This document shows, piece by piece, positions 1 through 11,502 of a DNA stretch of 64,000 bases. Position 1 is the stretch's first letter. Every line of letters starts with the position of its first letter. Source of the DNA: Siphonodentalium dalli (taxonomy: Eukaryota > Mollusca > Scaphopoda > Gadilida > Siphonodentaliidae); contig CP136065.1 in assembly GCA_032622095.1 (NCBI GenBank), positions 59,453,094 through 59,517,093 on the forward strand, written 5' to 3'. The translations under genes and the position numbers were made by a program. The notes beneath the pieces are model-generated. The model had not been told where the DNA came from. It ran no database searches and saw only the letters and a program-made list of their open reading frames with translations.

Positions 1-350
1 CTTGTGATCCGCCTGGTAACTGGGTAGTTTGATTGTATGCTAATCTCACCGAATCAGTCATGCAGCCACGGAACGACTACAACCGTCCCCGTAGACCCGG
101 TTTGTTGGACCGTCGGACTCATTACACTCGGAGGTTTAAACAGGAGATAACGAAACCGGCCTTCGGTTTGAGTTTGTCCACCTAGAAGGACACCTCACGC
201 TTTATACATGTTGGTAATTTCCAAACTGACACCCCTTTGGATTGAATCATTCCAACTGATGACAATTTCAGTCCACAAAAAAATTGAGCTAGTGTGTAGG
301 AAAATACCGATTTTGATCTAAATACCAACAATCACACACACTAATACTGG
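1..350. other. No recognisable feature
   Basis: No coding similarity, tandem repeat or inverted repeat stands out. The stretch ends at an (AG)n run that I assign to the tail of the minus-strand LINE. Confidence 0.4.
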
Positions 351-1802
351 AGAGAGAGAGAGAGAGATAGAGAGAGATAATTTATTGACAAAGAGCAACT
401 CCAACAAAATATGCACAAATAATAATGAAGACAATAAAGTTAATACAGATTAAAAGAAAATACAACAAAATATATGCTAACCCATCTGGGATAACTATCC
501 ACCAGATGGGCTGAGTGCTCCTTGCCTGGGGAGGGCATATCCAATATTTGGCTGTCTTACTGCCCACCCCAATTAGTCATTAAAATAACACTCTGTTCTG
601 CCTGGAAGCTGCGCGGACGATGGTATATTATATAGAATAACTGTGGTCAATTATAAAATATACAATTTTGTGTATAGGATCATTTAGAAATGAATTCGAA
701 ATCAAGGGAGCATACGGATGAGTGACCACGCGAGTTAACCTATATATTTATATCGATTGGTCATATCACGCAAAAACTCTTTATGTATTACTTGTATTTA
801 CAATCATTAATTAGAAAAGCCACGGTCATAAAATTAGGTGAATAACTCGCGAGGTTCCATTGGATGAGATCCGGTCAGAAAGTCATACATTAGCTGGAGC
901 AATGCACGACGGGAAATGTCATTGGTGTAGTTGAATAACATGACACGAGAGCCATAAACATTTATATAATAAATGTATATATACATAATATATGGGGATA
1001 TTATTATGGGCACTCCGGGCAATATGGATTTGTACAAGTTACTTCAGTGGGATAGGAACTAATGCATTCACTAATGAACCTTCTCCTGAATATCTTCCGA
1101 AAGGGCTCTTCTCGAAGCTTTTTGTTTAAGTCATTCCATATGGCAGGAAATTTAAAAGTTGGAAAGGAGTCAAGCGATTTGATTCGTGATTTGGCGATTT
1201 TGAACAAACCCTTTTGACGAGTGTTCCCTTGATTAATTGCAAAGTAGAATTTAAACAATGCAGGCAGTCTATCATTTCTCCAGTCTAACATTAAAAGGGA
1301 TATTCCAAGTTTGTAAATGTCATTTAATTTTAATATTCAGTGTGTGAATTATATTTTTTATTGTTGAGAATTCTTATTGACTTTTTTTGAAGTAGGAATA
1401 GTTTGTGGGCGTGCCTACTATGACCCCAAATTTCTATGCCGTATAAGAGATAACTATGTACAAGCGAGTGGTAAAGTGTCTTCAGAGCGTTAAATGGGAG
1501 AATTTTGTTTTACTTTATTCAATGCGAAATTTGCATTCGCTACTTTAGAGCAAAGTTTGGGGATGTGCGCATTATAGTTAAGGTTTTCATCCATTTCAAT
1601 GCCTAGGAATTTTACACTTTTCTCCCTAAAATCTTCGCCTACTCGCTCAACAGGAATATTATTGACTACAAGATTAATTTGTGCGCTTTTCGGTACCAAT
1701 TTCGAAGGATCAAATAGAATGTAGCGTGTTTTGTTAGCATTTAAGGAAAGGCGGTTCGCACAACACCATTGGAAGAGCTTTTGTAGTTCACGGTTGGACA
1801 AT
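351..1802 (-). mobile_element. 5'-truncated LINE (non-LTR retrotransposon), minus strand
   Basis: Read on the minus strand, the element enters at about 1802 within the reverse transcriptase C-terminal half. It continues through the end of the ORF near 1004 and a possible 3' UTR, and appears to end in a TCTC-rich microsatellite tail at about 351-380, just after an AATAAATT stretch. 5' truncation and a simple-repeat tail are typical of target-primed reverse transcription. Whether 380-1000 is one continuous 3' UTR or includes other repeat material is uncertain. No clear target-site duplication is visible. The family could be CR1, L2 or Jockey-like; I cannot separate these by eye. Confidence 0.6.
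1004..1801 (-). pseudogene. LINE ORF2 reverse transcriptase C-terminal fragment, frameshifted
   Basis: Two minus-strand reading frames together give the C-terminal part of a non-LTR reverse transcriptase. The upstream part (1801 down to ~1500) has the ANRLSLNANKTRYILF block and the VKFLGIEMDENLNY block that follow the catalytic palm in LINE reverse transcriptases. The frame then shifts near 1498, and the next frame reads LKTLYHSLVHSYLLYGIEIW, another conserved block of the thumb region. The last part (from 1291) holds the arginine-rich tail and a Cys-containing end (TCTNPYCPECP). The catalytic FADD motif and everything N-terminal are absent. It is a dead 5'-truncated copy: the shift is seen directly, and the family assignment comes from recognised motifs. 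Confidence 0.8.
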
Positions 1803-2338
1803 CAAACTATCAGAACAATTTCAACGTATTTTTTATATGAACTATCCAACTATTAATTGTTGTCTCAGGCAGGGTCTTAAATGCTGACCAATGTTGAGAC
1901 TCTGTGCCAAACCCCCAGTTATCACGTCCCTGATCAGCTGTCGTCAATCCAGACGTACGTAATATATTAAGATCCACGATTAAATTAGCTACCACTGCCC
2001 CAAGACATCTATTCGGTTCATGAGAGCTGTCTGGGACTTCGCCTTGACAAGTGACGCATTTAAGTAAATTTTGTTACCGCTATTCACCCCGAAGTTAATC
2101 GAGCGGTTTCGACTGATCACTGCAACAGGGGTCGTCTGAGGAGAAGATAAATCAAGATCGGAATCAATTACAGCGGTTATTATCAGGACTCAACCAGATC
2201 TCAATGAAAGAACACTGAAGTTAATAATATAGGACTGATACATGTCAGGCGACGCAAGGACAAGATATTTGTTTTACTTTGGTAATTGGACACTCTTCCC
2301 GCACAGCCGTTGCCCTTCAAAGTGGAATCAGTGTCTTG
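1803..2338. other. Unassigned sequence
   Basis: A 61-codon open frame on the minus strand (1810-1995) has no recognisable motif, and I treat it as chance. No repeat structure was found. Confidence 0.35.
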
Positions 2339-2475
2339 TTAACCGTCCCATGACTAGAGCTGTGCTGGTGCAGTATTAAAGATCATGTGTCAATGCATTC
2401 TCTTATAAAAGCGAGTCTCACATATAGGGAACCTCGCATATATAAGAGAATGCACTGGCTTACAATGGCAACCTG
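2339..2475. mobile_element. Partial TTAA-type hairpin MITE
   Basis: It begins at TTAA (2339-2342) followed by a degraded CCGTCCCATGAC terminus. It then carries one copy of the hairpin module (about 2390-2458), whose arms read CAATGCATTCTCTTAT and ATATAAGAGAATGCACTGG. The right half of the element is missing or unrecognisable. It belongs to the same family as 8587-8834 and 59053-59322. Confidence 0.6.
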
Positions 2476-2902
2476 AAATTTGAAATTTCGATCACGAGGT
2501 CATCTCAGACTTAAGGGATCACTAAAATGTTTGAACATTTTAAATCAAAAGCCAAGAATTATCCCAATTCGTATATAGTTGGACTGGTGGAATGCTGTCT
2601 ATCAAAGGTGCAGGTTTTAGATTGAAATAATATAATGACAGAACACATATGTAAGTTTCCATCATCGGTTTGTGTGGTGTATGTTAACAGGTTCGATAGC
2701 AGCGATATATTTGGCTATCAGAATCTTCCTTGTTATCAGAACGGTAGTACGCTGATTTGTCGTTGCCCCCATGGTACTAAGGTACCCGGTTCGCAAAATT
2801 GTCCTTGATGAAGTTTGTTTGCATTGTGCGGAAGTTGTTTTGAATTAATCTACATGTATATTGAAATATAGCATATGATGTGAACAACTAGCTCGTAATC
2901 GA
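2476..2902. other. Unassigned sequence
   Basis: AT-rich, with no open frame or repeat I can support. Confidence 0.35.
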
Positions 2903-2992
2903 GATTAGCACTACTGCTCGCGAGCCCGATTGCCCACGTCTGCGGGGAACACGACTCGTGGGCAATCGAGATCGCGAATCCTATCGCTAATC
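2903..2992. repeat. Foldback (inverted repeat)
   Basis: The arms GATTAGC...GCTCGCGAGC..CGATTGCCCACG and their approximate reverse complement pair across a loop of about 18 nt. A fragment of one arm (GCCCGATTGCCCAAGTCTGC) recurs at about 6947-6966, so this is a dispersed element and not a local accident. Confidence 0.6.
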
Positions 2993-3064
2993 GCCAGTGT
3001 ATGTTAAAGTTGTATGACTGTGTTTCCTGTGAGCGTGCTTTGAGAGTGTCTGATATGTGTGACC

Positions 3065-3615
3065 GATTTTATTACGCCACCTAGTGTGGTGTTACTAGCA
3101 TTTGGTTTTTTTATATCGCATGGAGTACAGGGCGAATGTATTCTTGGAGATTGTTTGTACCTTACTCAATCGTACCGATATAATCACGTAGATGCCGAAA
3201 TTGTAAAGTTAACGCCAGCGGTGTATAATACGTTTATGAAAATATGATAAATCCTATCGATAGAGTCAGGACAGGCTCAAATTGTAAACTTAAAGTCACC
3301 GGTGTAATAATATGTTGTTGAAAATATAAATAATCTGATAGCCTGAAAATATTGTATAACCTATTGGGAGCCCATAATAAATGGGAATAACCTATTGGGA
3401 GCCCCTGCTGTATTTTATGGAGATTGTTTGTACCTTACTGAATCGTACCGATATAATCACGTAGATGCCGAAGTTGTAAAGTTAACGCCACTGGTGTATA
3501 ATATGTTTATGATAAATCGTATCGATAGAGTGAGGACAGGCTCAAATTGTAAACTTAAAGTCGAAAATATAAATAATCTGATAGCCTGAAAACATTGTAT
3601 AACCTGTTGGGAGCC
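3065..3615 (+). repeat. Two-copy direct duplication
   Basis: The segment with GGAGATTGTTTGTACCTTAC, the following CGTACCGATATAATCACGTA, and the later GACAGGCTCAAATTGTAAAC occurs at about 3148-3375 and again at about 3418-3612, with small indels. Both end in CCT(A/G)TTGGGAGCCC. Short open frames in both copies (about 62 and 64 codons) come from the shared sequence. A TTATTACGCCACCT motif at the left edge recurs near 5366. Confidence 0.65.
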
Positions 3616-4021
3616 CCTGGTGTAGTGAACTGAATTATGGGTAATTTTAATTGGAGTGCGCATGTCTGTTTTTTTTGTAGTAACGGCCATCTTTTATTTT
3701 CTGCATGCGCAGTCTATATGCGTTCTTTTGGGGAAATTCGCTATTTTGGTTAAGTGAAACAATGGTATGAGTTCAATGTTTGTTTGTATATAAGAAAGTA
3801 TATTGAATTTTGGAGGCCGACAATTGTATCTATTTGAAGATTAAAAGTTGCTTGTGTGTATTTAGCTGTGCATGGTTCGTTAATTAGGCCAGCCTATTGT
3901 CATATTAGAACGTCTCCAATAACATACAACCTCTCTGCAGTTAACATTGTGAATTTGGCAACAGTCCAAGCAGGCCCTCTAATGGAGCACTGTGAATTTG
4001 GCAACAGTCCAAGACACGTGG
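3616..4021. other. Unassigned sequence with a 23-bp direct repeat
   Basis: TGTGAATTTGGCAACAGTCC occurs twice (near 3947 and 3991), about 44 bp apart. Nothing else is recognisable. Confidence 0.4.
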
Positions 4022-4185
4022 GGTATATATAGAATACACACGTAGTGTTTCTGAATACCAAATTTACACCACGAGTGGGATTGATGGTTTACCACACGAG
4101 CTTTAGCGAGTGTGGTAAATCATCAATCCCACGAGTGGTGTAAATTTGGTATTCAGAAACACTACGTGTGTATTTTGTTTATACC
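4022..4185. repeat. Near-perfect foldback element
   Basis: The inner arms at 4033-4098 and about 4109-4174 are almost perfect reverse complements across the apex ACGAGCTTTAGCGAGT. The ends read GGTATA...TATACC. There is no coding content. It has the form of a foldback MITE. Confidence 0.8.
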
Positions 4186-4977
4186 ATGACCGGTACAGGA
4201 GCAACAACTGCTATGAAATCGAAATAAACCCACTTAAATTAAGATGATTCTGTCGCACCATTCACAATCATCCCCGTTGTGTTCCCCACACTTGGCCGTA
4301 CATCGACGTACACTATCACAGCTGATCAGGCGTATTGATACATTGAATTAGGTCAACATTCAATTGTACGAATATGGTATCATTGTAGCCAATTCACAAT
4401 AAACTGTAATCATGATGAAACCGCCATAAATAAACAACATGAATATATATATGGGAATACGAATTTAATGAATATAAATATAACACATTGCGGGAACTTT
4501 TTTTTCTCCGCCGTACAGTGAACAGGAAACCACGAAAGTCATTTTGAAATCCACCGTTTGTTGTTCGAGTTTTTTACGTCTATTTCTTGAAATATATGTT
4601 CAATTTGTTGATCTGGATGTGATTTCCACGGAAATAACTGTTCGTTTTTATCGCATTAGTGAGTATAATATTCAATTGAATCGAAAGTATCAAATTGTTT
4701 TCATCGCGAGGCGCTACATTTTAAAAATAGAGTGATTTTGATCGAGGTCATGGAAGGTTAATGAAAGGTCAACTCGGATGTAGTTCTACTATGGGTATAA
4801 ACTTTAACCATTGAAATGCCATTAAAACGTGTTACCCACAGTAGAAACGTGTTACCCACGGTCGGACTCCTGTTCACACACAGTAGGGTGTACAGCACAA
4901 ATATATTATATAGCATGTTTGTACACAGTACAATAGGGAGTCATGGTATAAAATAACTGAACACCTGTGGCCAACTT
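4186..4977. other. AT-rich sequence, possible TIR element
   Basis: TTTATACCATGAC at about 4178 is matched by its exact reverse complement at about 4940-4952, which could be a 13-bp terminal inverted repeat around ~775 bp. A short direct repeat, AAACGTGTTACCCAC, lies at about 4827-4860. No gene is recognised. Confidence 0.3.
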
Positions 4978-5310
4978 GATCTCCAGAATGTTTTTAAGTG
5001 GAAGGGACAGTGTAGTGGGGTGGGGGTGGAAGTTAGATTTTGAGTGTGTATGATTCACAACTTTTGTAAAAAAAAGTTAATGCACATGTAGTTGGAAATT
5101 TCATACATTATTACACTACAACATAAAGGTTAAAATACATGGTTACCATTGCCTGGTATCCCAACTAGTAATTATTGTCCCCATTATGATGGGGACGGGG
5201 ATCGAATGATGGAGGTATTTTGAGGGGGTGGGAGTCACAACTGTTATAAAGAATTTTAACAGTTGGAAATTTCATACATGATTACACTAACTTTTTGTCC
5301 CCATTTATTT
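4978..5310 (+). repeat. Degenerate two-unit tandem repeat
   Basis: The block ATTTTGAG...ATTCACAACT...GTTGGAAATTTCATACAT...ATTACACTA appears near 5036-5115 and again near 5216-5290. Confidence 0.5.
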
Positions 5311-5708
5311 TACTGCTGTCTTGTTTGTTACTGTATTCCTGATATGGAAATAATAAAGAGCATTTATTACGCCACCTGTGGTGTATCTAGCTGCTGAGAT
5401 TTTGATATTGCGTGGTGGACAGGGCGAATGCATTGTGGGGCTTTTATTTATAGAGTTGGAAATTCCGTTTATTTAAAAGTCGGAACTACGCGACCAGTAG
5501 GCCAAGTCCAGTAAAACGGTTCGTTATAGGTGCTGGTTGTTATTGTTATTTTAACGGAATTCTGAGTTGGTCATTCGCGAAACCAATATATTTTATATTC
5601 TATAATTAAAACCGTGGGTATATAATATATGATCCTCTTTATGGATATTGTAGGAAGGTAAATTTAGCTAAAGCGGTGGGATATCTTGCAAGACAACACA
5701 TTTCGGTT
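5311..5708. other. Mixed repeat fragments
   Basis: It contains the dispersed module ATTCCTGATATGGAA..AATAAAGAGC (about 5334-5362) and a TTATTACGCCACC fragment shared with 3070. A block AACGGAATTCTGAG...ACCAATATATTTTATATT (about 5552-5600) recurs near 6776-6820 on the other side of the 5710-6415 element. Confidence 0.45.
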
Positions 5709-5709
5709 T

Positions 5710-6415
5710 GCGCTATAACTGCTCAATGTTTTAAGGTGTTACACAACGTCTGATAAAAAGAGTTCTATCGGGAACATTCACACTATTTTTTCAGAGAACA
5801 TGCATAGAGTAAACATAGTCCTATCGGACTATCGTAAAGTAGTTCCGTTTAATTCGGGATTAATTAACCATCAGACTGCCGAAACTGCCGACAATAAATT
5901 CGCTTGTTCGTGTCCGCCGAAAATCAAACTTGCCTGTTTAGAGGTCCCATTTTCGTGGCTAATGGTGATAGAATCACAATTTTTCAGTCAAATTCATGGA
6001 TAAATTACATTACACTTAATCGGCTTATGTCCGCGGCCATAAACCTGCGTTTTGATAACAATTTATTTGAGACAAACTGTTGCGCGGGTATCAGTCGGCG
6101 CTTATCGGTTGAAGTTATTATGATCGTGCAGCCTGCGCGTGCAACAAGTGTTCAAATACAACAGAAGAAAAAAATACTATGTCAAATAAATAACGTCATC
6201 AATGGACAGACAAGTTTCATTTCCGCGGGACACGAAAAAGCGAATTTAATGTCGTCAGTTTCGGCAGTCTGAGGGGTTTAATTAATCTCCTTTACGATAT
6301 CCCGATAGGACTATATTTACACTATGTTCTCTGAAAAAAAATGGTGTGAATATTCCCGATAGAACTATTTTTATCAGACGTTTTGTAACACATTAAAACA
6401 TTGAGCGGTTAGCGC
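5710..6415. mobile_element. MITE-like element with ~180-bp terminal inverted repeats
   Basis: The left end GCGCTATAACTGCTCAATG and the reverse complement of the right end, GCGCTAACCGCTCAATG, start inverted repeats of about 180 bp. These include ACGTCTGATAAAAA, TAGTCCTATCGG and CAGACTGCCGAAACTG. The unpaired centre (about 5890-6230) contains an open frame of 122 codons starting at 5904, with no motif I recognise. It is probably non-autonomous. The target duplication could not be fixed because the junction is ambiguous. Confidence 0.7.
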
Positions 6416-7970
6416 AATTTTCTGGAATTTCGGACTATTTCGTCTATAAAAATACGATGAGCAACTGAAAATGTTTTTTCTACATTCTGGAAGGGGTAGA
6501 TGTCCAGGTATATATGTTTAAAATTTCACGCATAAACTATGACAGATAACAAAGTTATAATTAGTTTTATAGGCCCACCATAAATCCCCTATAATAAACG
6601 CATGCCCCCGTAAGCATCATTCTCGCTATCTGTAAAATGTCTATGAACAATGGCTGTGCCACGCACTCTTAGCTTTGATCCGCATTTAGAAGCATTCTGG
6701 TGTGGCGAATGAGAAACCTGCAGTAATTTATAAGCCGTAGTTCATTGTAATAATTTGAAGAATTACTTATCTTAACGGAATTCTGAGGCGGTCCATTCAT
6801 GTAACCAATATATTTTATATTATGATTTATATTTATGGCTAATAATACGATCTTGGTGGCGTTACCATTTCTGACTACGGTTTTCTTGTTATATGTATCA
6901 TTAACGTTTTAATTGATCACTGGTTATCTTCACTATACGGCGAAGCCCGATTGCCCAAGTCTGCGGGGGTGGGGGGGGGGGGGCTTTGTTATAACATTTG
7001 CTTATATGTACGACGATTGTTGGTCAAAGTCTGCATAGTGGTAGAACATGTAAACAATAAATTGCGGAGTGTCTGTGATGGGGGCAACTTTATATATCGA
7101 AGGTACATATTATTGTCATCACCACATACCCGAGATAGTGAATATATGCAAGTGTTAATCCAGCTTTTCAGCCACAGATGACAAACCGCCCACCTGTGGT
7201 TCATATAAGCTAATAATAACTATTGTATGCGCTATGTGCAGCAGCACCTCTTATATTGGTACAGGTATCCTGTCGGAGTTACAAAAAGCTTCGGGGCAAA
7301 TAAGTTCCCACATTCTCAACCACATGTCGCCTTCATATCGATGAGAAATATCCCACTTTACAGCATAATTAGTTGCCGTCACGATATGTGCTATAGTAAT
7401 TACAGAACTAATCTGTTATTCCCATCATGGGTTTGCGCTGTGGACCCAAACCCTCGGAGAATGATAACAGGGAATACGCATATCTGAATCTTTCATCATC
7501 TATTGCTTGATTGCGGCGATATAGATGACCTTCAGAATATTTCGTGTTGCATAGTTTGAGACACTGATCGGAGATAAAGATTTATCACATAATTAGCCCC
7601 TAAATCCGTCCTCATATTTTTAGTAAGACACACGTGTATTATCGGCACGCGCAGTGACATAAGAGCTTAGCTCTATGAGATAGATGTCAATGCCGAACTT
7701 TATTATGTTAATTAGAATATAATTATGATATTCAATTTATGTTGGATTATTTAGTGTTGACTGTGAGATAAACATGGATGATACGAGTGGTTGAACGAGT
7801 TTGTCAACATGAAAAGACACATTTAAAATTGAACTATATTTTTTCTTGAAGGTGTCTTTACTTTCTCTTTGTTTATGATAAGGAAATCAATATTAATATG
7901 TTTTAACCCAAGCCGTTTCGATGTCGTTTTTCCTGGCTTATTATGTGATAAAATAGATCTAACATTCGTC
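6416..7970. other. Unassigned sequence
   Basis: It contains a poly-G tract (about 6965-6981) next to a foldback-arm fragment shared with 2903-2992. Several short open frames (up to 86 codons) lack motifs. No gene is supported. Confidence 0.35.
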
Positions 7971-8084
7971 GCAATTCTATACGAAATGTATTAACTTCGT
8001 CCACTAATTTGGATTCGAGCTTTGCTAAAGCTCGGCTCGAATCGAATTTAGTGCACTCGGTTAATACATTTCGTAGTGACTGCG
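7971..8084. repeat. Foldback element
   Basis: The arms ACGAAATGTATTAAC...CCACTAATTTGGATTCGAGC and ...GGTTAATACATTTCGT pair around the apex CGAGCTTTGCTAAAGCTCG. Confidence 0.7.
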
Positions 8085-8433
8085 TTTAGTATATTGAGTA
8101 ATGAGCAGTGTGTCACTCCGCGCTAGAGTGTCCCTATATAGAGGCGGATAGAAAAAATGAGAGAAACTACTCCACTGGAAATATTCTTGTAATTCATCTA
8201 TAGGTATCTTATGTAAAGACTTATCAGCAGATCACAGCAACTATAGATCCCTGGGATAATAGTTATCAATGTTTTTCGGTTTGTTTCTATATGAATATAA
8301 GATTTATAGAGGCACTGGCTCAGTATATTGCTTCAATGTGCGTTAACGTATTCTGATTTCTTATCGAAATATATCGATCGGAATGATAAATTGATATGTC
8401 CTTCAACTCAGATCAAGATTGAAACCCGTCCCG

Positions 8434-8560
8434 ACCCCCCCCCCCCCATATAATGGTTAGAACCTGTGCCATCGTCTATATCCCATATAGTGGTTACTGG
8501 TTAGAACCTGTGCCATCGTCTATAGCCCATATTGTGATGGTTTTTTTGCGACATAATTAC
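8434..8560 (+). repeat. Poly-C tract and short tandem duplication
   Basis: A run of C at about 8436-8449 is followed by two copies of GGTTAGAACCTGTGCCATCG, about 51 bp apart. Confidence 0.6.
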
Positions 8561-8586
8561 ACCGGCTACGTGAATATCCTTAATCC

Positions 8587-8834
8587 TTAACCCTTCCATG
8601 ACTGGAGCTTCCTGAAATTTAGCAAAAACCCTGTGCCCATGCATTCTCTTATATATGCGAGTCTCCCATAGGGAGCCTCGCATATATAACAAAATACATT
8701 GGCCTAACAATATTTACTTTGACCTTGTAAGCCATTACATTCTCTTATATATGCGAGGCTCCCTATGCATGGGAGACTCGCACATATAAGAGAATGCACT
8801 GGCACCAGCGCATCTCCCGTCACGAAAGGGTTAA
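8587..8834. mobile_element. TTAA-flanked double-hairpin MITE, 248 bp
   Basis: TTAA stands at both ends, followed inward by CCCTTCCATGAC on the left and CCCTTTCGTGAC (reverse complement) on the right. Two palindromic hairpin modules lie inside (about 8636-8702 and 8737-8803), separated by a short spacer. TTAA targets with CCCTTT-type termini resemble piggyBac-superfamily ends. The superfamily assignment is inference; the repeats are seen directly. Confidence 0.75.
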
Positions 8835-8975
8835 AAGGGAAGCCTTTATTAATTTATCCGAGAGTTGAGCTGCGTATTAATCTGAACATCGGTTCGAAGG
8901 TTTACACAGAGCATGCAGCTCTACCGTTATCAGAACAGCACAAACTACTTCATCTGAATTTGTTTTTCTCTGACA

Positions 8976-9211
8976 ATACGCCATGTCACTAACTCGCGGC
9001 CATATTGGATCCACCAGGTCCGGTTCCGTGGTTCTGGAGTAGCATTTCCATATATGGAAGTCATGAATATTCAAAAGCTCCATATATGGAAATGCTACTC
9101 CAGAACTTTGACATGTAGCAATAAAACAACGGAACCGGGGCTGGATTAATCTCTGAAACCAGGGAACCGGGCCTCTGGCGGATCCAATATGGAGTTAATG
9201 ACAGGGCGTAT
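8976..9211. mobile_element. TIR/foldback element, ~236 bp
   Basis: The outer arms ATACGCCATGTCACTAACTC and, on the other strand, ATACGCCCTGTCATTAACTC continue through CATATTGGATCC to GGTTCC. A second inner inverted repeat (TCTGGAGTAGCATTTCCATA) lies within, so the element is a nested foldback. Confidence 0.7.
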
Positions 9212-10305
9212 ATGATTACTGATAGTGGATATATACATTTGTAATACGACCCTGCCTAGCTAACTATGCCTAAAAGCCATGTCCTGATTGGCCAGTTTTG
9301 TTTTGTGGTACAATTCTACTATTTCCAATTGTACCACGAAAAAAATCGGTTTATTCAGATCGCCGCACGCGACTTTTCCCGTCTTTTCTAACTCCGCGCA
9401 AACGGGGCATCAACGGAGTACACCCGCACCCGTAATCCTTTGAATTTTGCTACATCTTGCGAATTTTCTAGCGATTTGTCGCGTGAAACCAGTTTGGTTG
9501 CCAATGAATATGGTCCAAATGATGTTATGGTATATTGATATATGTTACGACCAAAGAAAGTTACTTAATAAGTATATTAAATGACAAAATAAATCCATGC
9601 GGCCGGGCTGTGCATTCGTCGATTCGAATCTCGATCATATTCGATATTTCGGAATCAAGTTGAAAATGAAAGCGTTTGTTCAACAGTAGAGAAGGGGAAT
9701 AAGATTAGTTTAGTAAACTAGATCATTTAGATCGCTTTGTGTAAGGAAAATGGCCCATAGTCGATGATCATATTCATGTTGTCCCAACAACGTTCAACAC
9801 AGAAATGACCGCAATCGTATTTCCTGTACAATTTAAATGAAAGGCACGGGCGCCGCTGAAAACACATCGTTTTTTAGCCAATCACAACGATTATTTACGC
9901 AAAAATATTACCCATAATAATTATCATACGAACGGTCGAACCTATGGAAAAAACTAATTCCGTAAATTTATTCTTAATTCGACATCGACTGTGCTTCTAT
10001 TCTAATTAAGGACGTTCGGTTTCGTGACTGTGACAATTCACTTTATTATCAATTTGTAAATTTTGTGCGCGGCGTGAACTATATTATTTACTATTCTTCT
10101 GGAAGAGGTGCCTCGAAAAGTCAACGGGGGAATTTCATAACAAGACAAGACAAGACAAGATTACCAGAGTACTCCATGCAAAGAAATCGAGTACGCCCAA
10201 TACGAATTACACCACGAAATGTTTTCTCACCTGAGACCGAAAAAGCGCAGTATTTCGTTGACTATTCAGTAGAATTGTGACCATAAACTTTCAGTCGTAT
10301 TACAA
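9212..10305. other. Unassigned sequence
   Basis: A minor inverted repeat, GTGGTACAATT...AATTGTACCAC, occurs near 9304-9339. A 71-codon open frame at 10065-10280 includes a short ACAAGACAAG repeat and no domain. No gene is supported. Confidence 0.35.
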
Positions 10306-10453
10306 AAGAAATAAATACACGGTGTATCGGTGTGTATGGTCAAGTTGTACCACAAAAAACTGATTGTAGGACTCCGCTACGCGTCGTCCTACAATCAGTT
10401 TTTTTGTGGTACAACTTGACCATACACACCTCTACACCGTGTATTTATTTCTT
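10306..10453. repeat. Near-perfect foldback element
   Basis: Arms of about 65 bp start AAGAAATAAATACACGGTGT and contain GTTGTACCACAAAAAACTGA. They pair around the apex ACTCCGCTACGCGTCGT. Confidence 0.8.
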
Positions 10454-10513
10454 AAGTAGGTAATATCACGACGATGTGTTTCGGAGAATAAGAACAATGC
10501 GTTGATGGATAAC

Positions 10514-10974
10514 GTGACCCGCCATATCAAATCCAGTCGGAAGTCGGGATTTTTTTACCCTGTGCCAATGCATTCTCTTATATATGCGAGTCGACCATAG
10601 GTCGCCTCGCATATATAAGAGAATTCATTGGCTTAACAATTTTTTATCATGTTTTTTAAATAAATGTTTCTTACAATTTTTAGGACATAAAAAAAACAAA
10701 AAAACATCCATTACCCTGCAGGGAGCCCCACACATATATATCAGCACATAGAAGAGTGTCGTTTGCTCATGTTTGTCTGGGGCTCTGTATGGGTGAAATT
10801 ATAAAATTGTTAAAGAATACAAGAAAAAATTATTAAAATTGTAAAAAATTGTTAGGCCAATGCATTCTCTTATATATGCGAGGCGACCTATGGTCGACTC
10901 GCATATATAAGAGAATGCATTGGCACAGGGTAAAGAAATCCCGATTTCCGACTGAATTTGATATGGCGGGTCAC
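10514..10974. mobile_element. Double-hairpin element with a different outer TIR
   Basis: The termini are GTGACCCGCCATATCAAAT on both strands, followed by CAGTCGG and a variant of GGGATTTCTTT, then CCCTGTGCCAATG and the hairpin modules (about 10567-10632 and 10857-10924). The two hairpins are reverse complements of each other. The spacer is AT-rich and contains ATATATATCAGCAC. Unlike 8587-8834 it has no TTAA at the ends, so the same hairpin sits inside a different terminal repeat. Confidence 0.75.
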
Positions 10975-11014
10975 AAATCTATGTCGACATGCCAAATGCT
11001 GTGTCTATACTTCT

Positions 11015-11502
11015 TTAAAGGTACTCAATCCGATAAAACTCCTCTCAATTACTATTTCAATGGCTTCGGGGGTCAAAAATATTTGATTCGAGTCGAGGAA
11101 GTCACCCATCAAAGCTCAGATTTGTTAGATATCGATTTTAGAAATCTATTATTTTTCATTATCGGGAATTCTTTCTGGCCCAGAAGACAGTCAAAATTTC
11201 GTTATTATTACCACTTGATTATAGAGTTATCCATCCTTGTCTGTTTGAATAGAGTTTTGGCGTAAAATCTCGAGCAGGTTACCAAATTGACGGCAGTTAT
11301 TAGTACTCATCTCGAGCAATTAACAAATTTCAAAAATCAATATCTAATAACTCTGAGCTTTGTTTGATGGGTTCCTCGACTCGAATCAAATATTTTTTAC
11401 CCCCAAAGCCAAAGAAATAGTAATATAGGACCCTCTGATCGGATTGTTGTTGTTGGAATCTGTTGAGATGGGGGACCCTCTTTACGGATTGAGTACCTTT
11501 AA
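11015..11502. mobile_element. TTAA-flanked MITE, 488 bp
   Basis: Both ends read TTAAAGGTACTCAATCCG on their own strand. The inverted repeats continue with gaps through CAAAAATATTTGATTCGAGT and TTAGATAT.GATTTT. The unpaired middle is about 150 bp. A long frame that starts upstream in the hairpin element and runs into this one (10849-11265) is not a gene. TTAA termini suggest piggyBac-like mobilisation (inference). Confidence 0.75.

Noticed and set aside
1810-1995. Minus-strand 61-codon frame as the upstream part of the LINE
   Set aside because: It lacks reverse transcriptase motifs; similarity to the LINE stops at about 1802, the likely truncation point.
5904-6272. 122-codon frame in the 5.7-6.4 kb element as a transposase
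   Set aside because: No catalytic motif, overlaps the inverted repeat, and is too short; only the element structure is supported.
10849-11265. 138-codon frame as a gene
   Set aside because: It begins in a hairpin module and runs into a separate TTAA element; the frame joins two unrelated repeats.
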